DNA of 64,000 bases from Bacteroidota bacterium (GTDB lineage Bacteria > Bacteroidota > Bacteroidia > Sphingobacteriales > Sphingobacteriaceae): assembly GCA_018266915.1 (NCBI GenBank), contig JAFDZM010000022.1, positions 1 to 64,000 on the forward strand, in the 5' to 3' direction. A model generated the notes under the pieces. That model was not told where the DNA came from and did not search any database. It saw only the letters and a list, made by a program, of their open reading frames with translations. A program made the translations under genes and the position numbers. Below are positions 47,802-56,908 of this stretch, in pieces; positions within the stretch are counted from its first letter, which is position 1; every line of letters begins with the position of its first letter.

Positions 47802-49087
47802 TCGGCTTTCTGCACCTGTTTTGAGTTTTTAGTGCGTTCAAGAAAAGAATAATATATAAATCCCATATAGATCAGCAAGAGTAACCGAAAACCTGAGTGA
47901 TTGTATATGAAATTGCTTTTAACATTTGCGGCTAGTACAGTAAATACAAACAAGACAAAAAACCAACGGTTAGTTTTCAGATTGTAAAGTCGCACAGCCA
48001 TTACAGTAACCAATGTCATTAATAAAGCAAAATATACTATTCCCCCGTAGTATATCTGCCTTACAAAACCAATATCTGAATGTTTTATTGTTCCGCTGGT
48101 TTGCCCGGGTAAGAACAGATCAGCGCCCGAGCCCACTATCCAATCAGGAAAATTGTCGGGCCATACAATCATATTACCCAGGGCTCCATAGGTATCCACT
48201 CCAGCTGCCTTACTGTGTGTGCCTGAAACGAAGCCAAAGGTTTGCGTAAAAAAGCCGAAGCCCCACTCGATTATTTTTTGATACTTTTCGGCAAAATCAG
48301 AAGAAAGGAATGCAACAAGTATCACTCCTATTACACCTGATGCATACAAAAACATTTTAATCTTTTTCCTGACGAATATTAAATAGAAGACCATTATAAT
48401 AATCGGCACCATCCCGATCCGGGCGTTTACCAGGATCGCGATCAGTAAAAACATTAATGTTATAAAATATACAACAATATATTTTCTGGTTTCGGAAAGC
48501 TTTAAAAGAATAATAGCCGCTGCCGTTCCTTGCACAAGACCGTATGAATAAAATAAAGCGGATGCGAAACCAAACCCCCGCAGCAAATTATTTTGTTGAT
48601 ACTCTGTAGCCAGAAGTATCTTATTATTCATCTTGTTATTCAATGATGGGTTCAGCAGCAGTATAACAGTAATGAGCGCAGCGAACGCACAGGTCCAAAG
48701 GATAATAGTAATCAGACGTTGCTCATTTGAAGCTTTATCCGGCAGTCTTAATTTACGAAAACAGAAATCCACTATAAAGAACGAAAATGGTATAGCATCT
48801 ATCAGCAACGTAACATTAACGAACAAAAAGTTTTTGGAAGAAGTGCCGTTGGTCCAATCTATATCCCGAAGAATAGTAAACAGCGCTATAAGAAATATAA
48901 GGATGATCTCATTTTTGAATAAGTACAAAACCTTTCCAACCAGTGAGTAGTATAATAAATATGCAATAACAGCAGGCAAAAATAGCCAGATAGTGTTAGG
49001 GAATATCTTGAGCGGAGGACTAAAAATGTAAATATATACGGCAACACCGAATATAGCCGCGTTTACATATTTTCCCAGGTTCATCAT
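47798..49087 (-). CDS. wzy: O-antigen polymerase Wzy-like membrane protein
   Basis: 429 aa with about 11-12 hydrophobic segments and a long non-membrane loop (about 268-332, KYQKIIEWGFGFFTQTFGF to DIGFVRQIYYGG), the usual large periplasmic loop of Wzy/WaaL proteins. Arg residues near ARIGMVP and in the loop (VRQ) are typical. It joins lipid-linked repeats at the outer face of the inner membrane. Sequence identity in this family is low; the position between flippase and glycosyltransferases supports it over a WaaL ligase. Confidence 0.78.
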   Translation of the reverse strand: MMNLGKYVNAAIFGVAVYIYIFSPPLKIFPNTIWLFLPAVIAYLLYYSLVGKVLYLFKNEIILIFLIALFTILRDIDWTNGTSSKNFLFVNVTLLIDAIPFSFFIVDFCFRKLRLPDKASNEQRLITIILWTCAFAALITVILLLNPSLNNKMNNKILLATEYQQNNLLRGFGFASALFYSYGLVQGTAAAIILLKLSETRKYIVVYFITLMFLLIAILVNARIGMVPIIIMVFYLIFVRKKIKMFLYASGVIGVILVAFLSSDFAEKYQKIIEWGFGFFTQTFGFVSGTHSKAAGVDTYGALGNMIVWPDNFPDWIVGSGADLFLPGQTSGTIKHSDIGFVRQIYYGGIVYFALLMTLVTVMAVRLYNLKTNRWFFVLFVFTVLAANVKSNFIYNHSGFRLLLLIYMGFIYYSFLERTKNSKQVQKAE

Positions 49088-49140
49088 TATACACTCAATA
49101 TTCTTTTATACGGATCTAAGAATTTAAACTTCTTAACATT

Positions 49141-50040
49141 TTAATTCCAGAGTACCATAAATTTAAAGATCGATTTCAAAAATTTGAAAGAAGTAATTTG
49201 ATCCAAATTTCTGATCATTCCTTTAAAGGCCAGTTTTTTGGTTGATTTATAAGGAAGATACCAATAAAAACATCTTAAATACCATAACTTGATGGCCTTT
49301 TTATAATAAACGGAATGTTTATACTCATTAATGGAATCAAGGTGTGAGTAGATGGCTTTCTGATTAAGCATTTTCGCTTTTACATTCTCAGTTTCCGGGC
49401 TTCGCCGGTAATAATTCAGATAATCATCAATAAAGCCAAACGGATATTTCTCTGCTATTTTTAGATCAATGTAAAAATCATCAGCCCAGGTGTTTTTGTA
49501 ATACCCGACTTCCTCAAATATCGATTTTCTAAATAAAGAATTTACCGGTGGATGCAACTCCTGGAAAATAATCTCTTTAAACACATAACCGCCTTTTAAT
49601 GATTTGTTGACTGTTTCAGTTAAATATGGAATAATTTTCCCATCCAGGTCGACCATATATACTTTCCCAAAACATACCGGAAACTCGAGGTTCTTTTCCA
49701 TAAACTCAACCTGTTTTTCCAGCTTATCCAATGACCAGTAATCATCTGATGCACAAAAGGAGATGTATTTGCCCTTGCTATAGTTTTGAATTCCCTTATT
49801 AAGTGTTGAGGTCAAACCAATGTTTTCCTGGAGCACTAAATTAAATCCATACTGTTCTTGCAGTTGTTTTAAAATCTCCCTGCTGCCATCTTTTGAGCCG
49901 TCATCAATAACCGTTAGCTCGAAGTTTTTATAGGTCTGATGCATTATGCTTTCAATGCACTCGGTAATGAACCTTTCATGATTATAGCTCGGTACGATAA
50001 CCGATACCAAAGGCATATTTAATTCAGGTGTTCCCAGCAT
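49141..50040 (-). CDS. Glycosyltransferase family 2 protein
   Basis: About 299 aa, GT-A. It has MPLVSVIVPSYNHERFI, LTVIDDGSKDGSREIL and the DxD-like SFCASDDYW, followed by a catalytic-base region (ELHPPVNSLFRKSIFEEVG). It transfers an activated sugar to a lipid-linked acceptor in the cytosol, inverting. The start is uncertain: ATG 50040 (6 bp after the Wzx stop) or the inner ATG at 50016; a TTG at 50049 is unlikely. It follows wzx and precedes wzy. Confidence 0.87.
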   Translation of the reverse strand: MLGTPELNMPLVSVIVPSYNHERFITECIESIMHQTYKNFELTVIDDGSKDGSREILKQLQEQYGFNLVLQENIGLTSTLNKGIQNYSKGKYISFCASDDYWSLDKLEKQVEFMEKNLEFPVCFGKVYMVDLDGKIIPYLTETVNKSLKGGYVFKEIIFQELHPPVNSLFRKSIFEEVGYYKNTWADDFYIDLKIAEKYPFGFIDDYLNYYRRSPETENVKAKMLNQKAIYSHLDSINEYKHSVYYKKAIKLWYLRCFYWYLPYKSTKKLAFKGMIRNLDQITSFKFLKSIFKFMVLWN

Positions 50041-50045
50041 ATCAA

Positions 50046-51317
50046 TCAACTATTAACAGGCGCTTCGCTTTTCCCAAACAACAGTTTTCTGAAAATAAGC
50101 ACCATGGTTACCAGGTATATAAAATAATTGGCAGCAAACGCCATAGTTACACCTTTTAAATGAAATATATTAAGAAATACATATCCCAAAACAACGTAAC
50201 TGACATTAAATATTATTTCAGTAAAAATAAACACTTTGGTCATTGCCTTGGCTAACATCAGGTAAGCTAATATCCATGCAGAAATCTTCAGAAAATCGCC
50301 GGCCAACTGCCAAATAAACAAACTCTCCATTTGCAGAAAATCAGGAGTATATAGTATCCGGATAATCAAAAAACGAAGAAAATATATAGCACAGCAACTC
50401 ACTAATACTGCCGGGAGAATGATTTTGTACCCTGAAAAAATCTCTTTTCTCAATTCCTCTGTTGTTTTTAAAGAGGATAGTTTTGGTAAATAATAAGTAC
50501 TTAACGATGTTGTTATCAGTAACAAATAGCCATCCGACACTTTCATCATTCCCTGCCAATATCCGGCAGAATTTATACTTACTTTGGCAATCACCATATT
50601 ACGCAAAATAATTTCTGAAACCGGAACTGTTATTGCCGAAACCAGCGCCATCAAACTGAAATGACTTAGCTTTTTACCTATCGCTTTGTTAAATGCCTGT
50701 TTAAAATAATCCCATTTAAACCATTGGGTTTTGATAATCAAACTTGCTGTGACAAAGAAAACAATAGAGGGTGTTAAAACCAATGAATACAACGCGCCTT
50801 GTACATTATAAAAATAGACCAGTACGACGGTCATTATTAACCCGATGATGCTGCCGGCAGCATTTACAATGGTATAGCTCTTTATCTGCCCTTTGCCATT
50901 TAAAATACTTATCAGCAAGGTATTTAATGAATAGAGAACAATGGTGATACCAAGCACCCGTATCACATTTGTATAAAGGCCTGTAATGAGCAGCCACTCC
51001 GAGCAATAAGGGGCCAGCAGAATTAGCAACAGGCCAATAATAGCCGAACAGTAGACAGATATTTTTAGCGAGGTGCTAAAAAGGCTTTTTAGCTGATCCT
51101 CATCACCGTCATATTCTGCTGTATATTTTACTACCCCGGTATTTATTGCACCATTTGCAAAAATTAACACGATAGATATAAAATTGCTGAATGCGCCAAT
51201 GATGGCAACACCGGCGGGCCCGGTGAGTATAGCTACTATTTTACTGCTTACAAAGCCTGAACCTATGCGAACAAAGGTAATGATCGATGAAAATAAAGTT
51301 GTCTTTACTAATTTCAA
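50046..51317 (-). CDS. wzx: O-antigen flippase (Wzx/WzxE-like)
   Basis: 423 aa with about 12 membrane segments, MATE/MVF-related polysaccharide transporter. The N-terminal TLFSSIITFVRIGSGFVSS and ILTGPAGVAIIGAFSNF resemble the WzxE/O-antigen translocase subgroup. It moves undecaprenyl-linked repeats to the periplasmic side. The start codon is TTG at 51317, 8 bp after the aminotransferase stop. WzxE-like flippases often accompany amino-dideoxy sugar genes, as here. Confidence 0.87.
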   Translation of the reverse strand: MKLVKTTLFSSIITFVRIGSGFVSSKIVAILTGPAGVAIIGAFSNFISIVLIFANGAINTGVVKYTAEYDGDEDQLKSLFSTSLKISVYCSAIIGLLLILLAPYCSEWLLITGLYTNVIRVLGITIVLYSLNTLLISILNGKGQIKSYTIVNAAGSIIGLIMTVVLVYFYNVQGALYSLVLTPSIVFFVTASLIIKTQWFKWDYFKQAFNKAIGKKLSHFSLMALVSAITVPVSEIILRNMVIAKVSINSAGYWQGMMKVSDGYLLLITTSLSTYYLPKLSSLKTTEELRKEIFSGYKIILPAVLVSCCAIYFLRFLIIRILYTPDFLQMESLFIWQLAGDFLKISAWILAYLMLAKAMTKVFIFTEIIFNVSYVVLGYVFLNIFHLKGVTMAFAANYFIYLVTMVLIFRKLLFGKSEAPVNS

Positions 51318-51325
51318 ACTGTCGG

Positions 51326-52423
51326 TTAATAATTGTTCAACGCTTCAATAACTTTATTCACCTCTTCATCCCGTATAACCGGGCTAAGCGGCAGACTTAA
51401 AACTTCAGCATGTATCTGTTCAGATACCGGGTAGTTTAACCCATTCCATTCCTTATAGGCCTCCTGCTTATGTGGCGGTATAGGATAATGTATTACAGTT
51501 TGTATATCATTGCCGGTTAAGTATTGCTGCAGATGGTCGCGATCTTCGGTTCTGATAACAAACAGGTGCCATACGTGCGCGCTTTGTTCTGATACTTTTG
51601 GCAGCTTAATTTTCTCATTCCTGATTTCGCTCAGATAACGATTAGCAATATTTCTTTTAATTTCTGTGTCTGCATCAAGCCTCTTTAATTTAACCCCAAG
51701 CAAGGCTGCCTGCAGTTCATCAAGGCGGCTATTAATCCCTTTGTATTTGTTTTTATATTTTATATGCGATCCATAATTTGCAATAGCCCTTATTGCTGAA
51801 GCTAACTCATCGTCATTGGTAGTCACAGCCCCGCCGTCACCTAATGCTCCAAGGTTTTTGCCCGGATAAAAACTATGCCCCGCCGCATCTCCGAAATTAC
51901 CGGACCTCGTTCCGTTAATTGTTGCACCTTGAGATTGCGCAGCATCTTCAATTACTTTTAAATTGTGCTTTTTAGCTATTCTGTTAATATTTGCCATATC
52001 GCACAATTGGCCATATAAATGGACCGGCAGTATCGCTTTTGTTTTTGTGGTGATTTTGGCCTCGATAAGGTTCGGATCGATATTATAACTATACAGGTCA
52101 GGTTCAACTAAAACCGGGATGAGACCATTGGCCGATACGGCTAAAATACTGGCGATGAAAGTATTAGACGGAACTATTATCTCATCCCCTTCCTCAAATA
52201 CACCTAACTCTTTATATGCCCGGATAATCAGTATTAATGCATCTAAACCATTAGCTACTCCTATGGCGTGCTTTGTACCGCAATATGCTGCATAATCGGC
52301 TTCAAATTGCTTTATCTCGTTTCCTAAAATGTACCATCCTGAATCCAATACCCGTTCGAACGCTTCTTTTAATTCCGATTTGTATTGTTGATTTATACTG
52401 TACAGATCCAAAAATTTTACCAT
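51326..52423 (-). CDS. DegT/DnrJ/EryC1 PLP-dependent sugar aminotransferase
   Basis: 365 aa from ATG 52423 ([14 protein letters not shown]); a longer frame from 52468 has an unaligned extension. The fold is type I PLP. The cofactor lysine is in [18 protein letters not shown] (Lys about 189), with EDAAQSQGA (cofactor-ring Asp) and [10 protein letters not shown] before the C-terminal domain. Next to FdtA-like isomerases it is the best candidate for a FdtB/QdtB aminotransferase giving dTDP-3-amino-3,6-dideoxyhexose. Other DegT proteins act at C4, so the position is inferred. Confidence 0.85.
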   Translation of the reverse strand: MVKFLDLYSINQQYKSELKEAFERVLDSGWYILGNEIKQFEADYAAYCGTKHAIGVANGLDALILIIRAYKELGVFEEGDEIIVPSNTFIASILAVSANGLIPVLVEPDLYSYNIDPNLIEAKITTKTKAILPVHLYGQLCDMANINRIAKKHNLKVIEDAAQSQGATINGTRSGNFGDAAGHSFYPGKNLGALGDGGAVTTNDDELASAIRAIANYGSHIKYKNKYKGINSRLDELQAALLGVKLKRLDADTEIKRNIANRYLSEIRNEKIKLPKVSEQSAHVWHLFVIRTEDRDHLQQYLTGNDIQTVIHYPIPPHKQEAYKEWNGLNYPVSEQIHAEVLSLPLSPVIRDEEVNKVIEALNNY

Positions 52424-52498
52424 CTTGTTTTTCTTTGTAGCCACATCCCGGATAATACACAGGATCAATTGTGTAAATTATCTCTTATTATAATCCGG

Positions 52499-53134
52499 TC
52501 AGGTGGTTCTCGATTTATTTAATTTGTAAAAATCTAACCTGATAACTTCCGCTTCGATAATGTCAGGCTTATATTCTGCTAATTTCTCTTCACTCAAAAA
52601 ACCAGTCAAAACTGCAGCTGTATTTATTCCTAATTGTTTTCCTGTCTGAATATCTTTTCCGGTGTCTCCAACAAGCCAATCACCCGGGCCTGGTTTTACT
52701 TCATTTTTTATCAGCTCATATTTTTCCTTCACTTGCCCTGTAACCAGTAGCTTATCTATCAAATCCGACCAGCCTAACCTGTTTACCTGGTCTATAGCCA
52801 TCTTTTCAGATTGCCTTGAAGTCACAATAAAAACCTTATGTGTTTGTTTCAAATTTCTCAAGTAATCTGATATTCCTTCAAAAGGCTCATCCAGTATAAG
52901 CCATTCAGGAAGTTCAATTTGATTAAGCCAATCTTTTTCAAATGCCTTTATCTCCTCTGGTGTGTAATGAAATAGATTTTTTAAAATTTTCTTATGGTCG
53001 ATTTTATTTCTCTTTAGCGCCCAATATTCGTCAAACGACAATTTGCACGATGGCACCATATATTTAAATAACCGGTAAAGCCGGGGCCGCGACTCTAATA
53101 ATGTACCGTCTAAATCAAAAAATATATTATCCAT
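52499..53134 (-). CDS. HAD-family hydrolase
   Basis: 211 aa. Motif I FFDLDGTLLES (nucleophile and acid/base Asp, about 6-16), a helical cap, motif II FIVTSRQSE, and motif III/IV WLVGDTGKDIQTGKQLGINTAAV. It looks like a phosphoglycolate-phosphatase-type enzyme; the substrate is probably a sugar or metabolite phosphate. It overlaps the upstream SDR by 8 bp, so it is translationally tied to the ATP-grasp/SDR cassette. It is not a usual Wzx/Wzy pathway member. Confidence 0.82.
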   Translation of the reverse strand: MDNIFFDLDGTLLESRPRLYRLFKYMVPSCKLSFDEYWALKRNKIDHKKILKNLFHYTPEEIKAFEKDWLNQIELPEWLILDEPFEGISDYLRNLKQTHKVFIVTSRQSEKMAIDQVNRLGWSDLIDKLLVTGQVKEKYELIKNEVKPGPGDWLVGDTGKDIQTGKQLGINTAAVLTGFLSEEKLAEYKPDIIEAEVIRLDFYKLNKSRTT

Positions 53135-54020
53135 CGCTCCGGTTCATGTAATGCCATTCTTCGGTAAGCCCTTTATTTAAGGCGGTTTCAGATCGCAACA
53201 AGTGTGTTTTTAACTTGCTGTTATCAAATAACAGGTCTCTGCCCGAAACATTGTTTGTAATATGTTCAATGGAAGCTGTGCAACCGCTTATTTTGATAAG
53301 TTCGTTTACTAATTCTGAAATAGTTATTGAATTTCCACTTACCAGGTTAACAGGCCCAATATCTTCATTTAAATTTATAGCATTTAATATCGCTTCAACA
53401 ACATCTTTAATATAAATGAATGACCTGATCTCTTTGCCGCTACCCCAAATTTGTATCGGCTGTTTATTGATCAGATTTTTTATTGTAACTGGTATAATCT
53501 TCTGATAATTCTCTTCTCCCGGACCATAAACATGTCCAACTCTTAATATTTGAAATTTCTTATGTTTCTCATTTGCCCAGGCAGCTATCATCTTCTCCCC
53601 ATATAATTTGGAATATCCGTAAAGTGAAACTGGTTCAACAGCCGATGATTCTGAAATCACATCTGCTTTACCGTATATATCTAATGTACTCAGGTAGATA
53701 ATTTTCTGCAGATTGGGCAAATCAGCCGATAGCAGTTTTTCAGTACTGTAAATATTTTCGTTGCATTTCAAATAATCATCGGCTTGTGAAGCATTTTTAG
53801 GAGTATATGCGCCTGCATGAATAATTATATCAATTGCATCGGCATAATTATTTTCGACAAAGTAACCTGGTTCAAATTGATAATTATTATGCAGTAAATA
53901 ATTGGATCCATCTATATGACCGGATGTCAGGGCCAATACATTATCAGCCCCGTATTGACTGATAAGTGCCTGGTGTAAATGTTTACCAATAAAACCGGAG
54001 GCCCCTGTCAATAATATCAT
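53127..54020 (-). CDS. NAD-dependent epimerase/dehydratase (SDR)
   Basis: 297 aa, extended SDR. LLTGASGFIGKHLHQAL (about 3-19), IIHAGAYTPKNA, YLSTLDIYGKAD and SLYGYSKLYGEKM (YxxxK). RSFIYIKDVVEAIL is the usual SDR substrate-binding region. Substrate unknown. It overlaps the ATP-grasp gene by 4 bp and the HAD gene by 8 bp; the three are encoded as one block. Confidence 0.8.
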   Translation of the reverse strand: MILLTGASGFIGKHLHQALISQYGADNVLALTSGHIDGSNYLLHNNYQFEPGYFVENNYADAIDIIIHAGAYTPKNASQADDYLKCNENIYSTEKLLSADLPNLQKIIYLSTLDIYGKADVISESSAVEPVSLYGYSKLYGEKMIAAWANEKHKKFQILRVGHVYGPGEENYQKIIPVTIKNLINKQPIQIWGSGKEIRSFIYIKDVVEAILNAINLNEDIGPVNLVSGNSITISELVNELIKISGCTASIEHITNNVSGRDLLFDNSKLKTHLLRSETALNKGLTEEWHYMNRSDG

Positions 54021-55087
54021 GACAAATTTTTAATGATTTTCGATATTTCTTCAGAGCGGGTTAACATAGGCTTTGTATCCATACCCCTAAGCCACATCAA
54101 GCCATTATCCAGTGGATTTATTTTTCTTTTTAGTTTTGGGAATTCATTGTATAACGCAATATTTTTAAAGATCTCAGGCATGTTAAGCCCAGCTTCTGTA
54201 AAAAATAAAACGGTCGTGAAAAACCTTGAAATATTAATTTCTGTAGGATTTGGCACTCCATTTTTATCATAAGTCATATCTACGCCAAATATTCCGTGTG
54301 GTTTATCGGAAACTGCATGGATCGATTTGATGGCAATTTCATCAACCGAAGAATCTGAAAAAGTTTGGCCTACCTTGGTAACACCTGTAACACCCGAAAC
54401 ACTTCTATTACCGTGGGTCCACCCTTTTCTTATCCTGGTTTGGCCAACTACCAGTTCACCCTGGTGCCAAATAGATAACCATGTTACGGTTTCGGCAGTC
54501 AGCATTTCAGCCGCCACAAAATCCCCCCAGCCATTATAGCGGTCTAACCATCCTTTTGCAAAAACATAATCGTTAGTAGGTAAAGATCCTTTCCCTCCTC
54601 CGCCTATGGATGATGCCCGCAACCATATATTTCCCTCAGCATCACCTAAATCAGAAAAAGCCTTTTTTAGATCATTTTCGTCATTGATAAAGTAATTAGT
54701 CGGCACTGTAATACCCGCATCCCTAAACTTAAGATACGTTTTGTATTTATGTACACAGGTATCGATCACTTCATGATCGGGCATAAATGTTTTAGTGCCG
54801 CATGCGTGAATTTCATCTACAAACTTGGAAGCATGATAGATTTCCAAATCATTTTGAAAATGAATAAGATCGGGTTTTATATCATTTAATAATTGCAACA
54901 ATGATTTTTTATAATCACTTGAATTGGCATATGGGATATAATATTTTTCTTGTGCGGCCGACATGACCAGGTCTGTCGGTTCGCTTCCCATACCCAAAAC
55001 CAATTCGCCTCTGTCACTTTTAAAAAGAGAATTGATTACACCTTCAGAAGGTGCCCCACCAGCCCCGGCAATTAATATTTTTTTCAT
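54017..55087 (-). CDS. ATP-grasp ligase of unknown substrate
   Basis: 356 aa. N-terminal preATP-grasp Rossmann domain (IAGAGGAPSEGVINSLF; DLIHFQNDLEIYHASKF), then ATP-grasp with the flexible loop SSIGGGGKGSLP (about 159-170) and the metal-binding GVDMTYDKNGVPNPTEIN (about 268-285, Glu and Asn). The order recalls carbamoyl-phosphate-synthase-like ligases that couple a carboxylate to an amine via an acyl phosphate. In this cassette it could amidate an amino sugar or uronic acid (inference). It overlaps both neighbours by 4 bp. Confidence 0.8.
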   Translation of the reverse strand: MKKILIAGAGGAPSEGVINSLFKSDRGELVLGMGSEPTDLVMSAAQEKYYIPYANSSDYKKSLLQLLNDIKPDLIHFQNDLEIYHASKFVDEIHACGTKTFMPDHEVIDTCVHKYKTYLKFRDAGITVPTNYFINDENDLKKAFSDLGDAEGNIWLRASSIGGGGKGSLPTNDYVFAKGWLDRYNGWGDFVAAEMLTAETVTWLSIWHQGELVVGQTRIRKGWTHGNRSVSGVTGVTKVGQTFSDSSVDEIAIKSIHAVSDKPHGIFGVDMTYDKNGVPNPTEINISRFFTTVLFFTEAGLNMPEIFKNIALYNEFPKLKRKINPLDNGLMWLRGMDTKPMLTRSEEISKIIKNLS

Positions 55088-55494
55088 TTTTTATAAAGTA
55101 GAAAATCACTGTATTCTCTTATGTAATCATTTTCGTCATATAAATGCGACGCTAATACCAATAATACCGCTCCGGATGAGAAATTATGTAAATCCCGCCA
55201 TATTCCCGGTGTGATATACAAACCAAAGTTTGGCCTGTTTAGCGTAACCGTTTTTTTAATTGAGCCGTCATTCAGGGTAACTTCAAAGCTTCCACTTGCC
55301 GCAACAATCAGTTGATGCAGCGTTTTATGTGCATGCCCGCCTCTTGTCTCACCACCGGGTACATCGTATAAGTAATATATTCTCTGTATATCAAACGGTA
55401 TTTCTATACCGCCGTGCAAAGGTGTTATATTACCGGCCCGGTTATGGATTTTTGGCAGTTCAATTACATTGCAATTATAAATAGATGTCTTCAC
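55084..55494 (-). CDS. FdtA/QdtA-type sugar 3,4-ketoisomerase, copy 1
   Basis: 136 aa, single cupin. GGETRGGHAHKTLHQLIVA (RGGHAHK at 51-57) carries the family's HxH pair, followed by ASGSFEVTLNDG and YITPGIWRDLHNF. The family converts dTDP-4-keto-6-deoxyglucose to the 3-keto isomer ahead of 3-amination, for dTDP-Fuc3N or dTDP-Qui3N. The start is GTG at 55494, overlapping copy 2's stop by 4 bp. Product stereochemistry (fuco or quinovo) cannot be set from sequence by eye. Confidence 0.85.
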   Translation of the reverse strand: MKTSIYNCNVIELPKIHNRAGNITPLHGGIEIPFDIQRIYYLYDVPGGETRGGHAHKTLHQLIVAASGSFEVTLNDGSIKKTVTLNRPNFGLYITPGIWRDLHNFSSGAVLLVLASHLYDENDYIREYSDFLLYKK

Positions 55495-55892
55495 CTTAGT
55501 TTCTTAAAAGTTTCATAATCATACTCATAATCTGCCGGGTTGTAGCTTTCAGATGCAACAACAAGTGCCAGTGAATTGGTTGAAAAATTTTCCATGTGTC
55601 TCCACAAGCCATTCGGCACATATAAACCGTAATATGACCGGTTTAATGAAAAGACCTTCTCATTTTTACCATCATTTAATATTACATCAAAGCTACCGGA
55701 TATAGCAATAATAAACTCCTGGTTTACCTTATAAGCATGCCCGCCGCGTGTTTCACCTCCCGGAACGTCGTATATCCAATAAGCACGTTTTATCTTAAAA
55801 GGGATATGTTTATTTTCTTCCAGGAAAGATAAATTGCCCCGCTCATCAAGGATCTTTGGCAGATCAATAATTTTTGCTAACGCTACACTCAT
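55491..55892 (-). CDS. FdtA/QdtA-type sugar 3,4-ketoisomerase, copy 2
   Basis: 133 aa, the same cupin family and layout as its neighbour but clearly diverged: LPKILDERGNLSFLEE, GGETRGGHAYKVNQEFI (RGGHAYK at 49-55), ISGSFDVILNDG and YVPNGLWRHMENF. The second His of the HxH pair is Tyr here. It follows the WbpP-like gene by 1 bp and is translationally coupled to copy 1. Either it makes a second isomer or it works with copy 1. Confidence 0.83.
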   Translation of the reverse strand: MSVALAKIIDLPKILDERGNLSFLEENKHIPFKIKRAYWIYDVPGGETRGGHAYKVNQEFIIAISGSFDVILNDGKNEKVFSLNRSYYGLYVPNGLWRHMENFSTNSLALVVASESYNPADYEYDYETFKKLR

Positions 55893-55893
55893 A

Positions 55894-56889
55894 TTACAGT
55901 TTGCTGTAGACCTCGTTCTGATACCATTTATAGGTCATCCCAAGTCCTTCTTTAATTGAATACTGAGGTTTATATTGTATTAAGGCTTCCGCTTTACTTA
56001 TATCTGCCAGGCTATGACGCACATCTCCCCTGCGCTCCGGTTTATGAATAGCTTCGATATTGTTACTTGATAACTCGCACAACATCTGCCATAATTGGTT
56101 CAAAGTTGTGCGCTGCCCTACTGCGATGTTAATGACTTCGTGCTTATCAATATTATTGTTAAGCAATGCCTTTATATTAGCCTGAACAGCGTTGTCAACA
56201 AAGGTAAAATCACGACTAGTTTCGCCGTCTCCATTGATACTTGGTGCTTCACCTTTTAAGGCAGCTTCGATAAATAAAGGAATCACAGCGGCGTATGGGC
56301 CGTGCAGGTTCTGATACGGTCCGAATACGTTAAAATACCGCAATCCTATTGTATGAAAATTATAAGTTTTTGAGAACACTGCGGCATACAACTCATTCAC
56401 ATATTTGGTAACCGCATACGGTGAAAGCGGATTGCCTATTTTGTCTTCCACTTTAGGAAGGCCAGGATGATCCCCATAGGTGCTTGAACTGGCGGCATAA
56501 ATAAATTGCCTCACATTTTCATCTCGCGCAGCTACCAGCATATTTAAAAACCCACTTATGTTTACTTCATTGGTAGTGATCGGATCATTAATAGAGCGTG
56601 GAACGGAGCCCAAAGCTGCCTGGTGCGATACAAAGTTCATCCCTTTCACGGCATTCTGGCATGCTTCCATGTTGCGGATATCACCCTCGACAAATTCAAA
56701 TGCCGGATTAGTAATAAAGCGCTCTACGTTAGAATAATATCCCGTTGATAAATTATCCAAAACGCGCACCTTTCCCGCACCATGTTTCAATAAATACTCC
56801 ACCAGGTTTGAGCCGATAAAGCCCGCACCACCTGTGATCAGGAAACTGTATTGGCTTATATCTTCGTTATGGTATTTGTGTTCGTACAT
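55894..56889 (-). CDS. UDP-GlcNAc(A) 4-epimerase (WbpP/TviC type)
   Basis: About 331 aa. Extended SDR: ITGGAGFIGSNLVEYLL, LDNLSTGYYSNVERF, HQAALGSVPRSINDP and SSSTYGDHPGLPKVE, then SPYAVTKYVNELYA (YxxxK). SVPRSINDP and DHPGLPKVE are characteristic of WbpP/TviC, which epimerise UDP-GlcNAc (or UDP-GlcNAcA) at C4. I use ATG 56889; the TTG at 56901 adds four residues. It lies 19 bp after the dehydrogenase gene; together they supply UDP-GalNAcA. Confidence 0.88.
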   Translation of the reverse strand: MYEHKYHNEDISQYSFLITGGAGFIGSNLVEYLLKHGAGKVRVLDNLSTGYYSNVERFITNPAFEFVEGDIRNMEACQNAVKGMNFVSHQAALGSVPRSINDPITTNEVNISGFLNMLVAARDENVRQFIYAASSSTYGDHPGLPKVEDKIGNPLSPYAVTKYVNELYAAVFSKTYNFHTIGLRYFNVFGPYQNLHGPYAAVIPLFIEAALKGEAPSINGDGETSRDFTFVDNAVQANIKALLNNNIDKHEVINIAVGQRTTLNQLWQMLCELSSNNIEAIHKPERRGDVRHSLADISKAEALIQYKPQYSIKEGLGMTYKWYQNEVYSKL

Positions 56890-56908
56890 TTTTAACAACA
56901 ATTAATAA

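Noticed and set aside
52424..52468. N-terminal extension of the DegT aminotransferase
   Set aside because: The extra residues do not resemble the family; the ATG at 52423 begins at the usual position.
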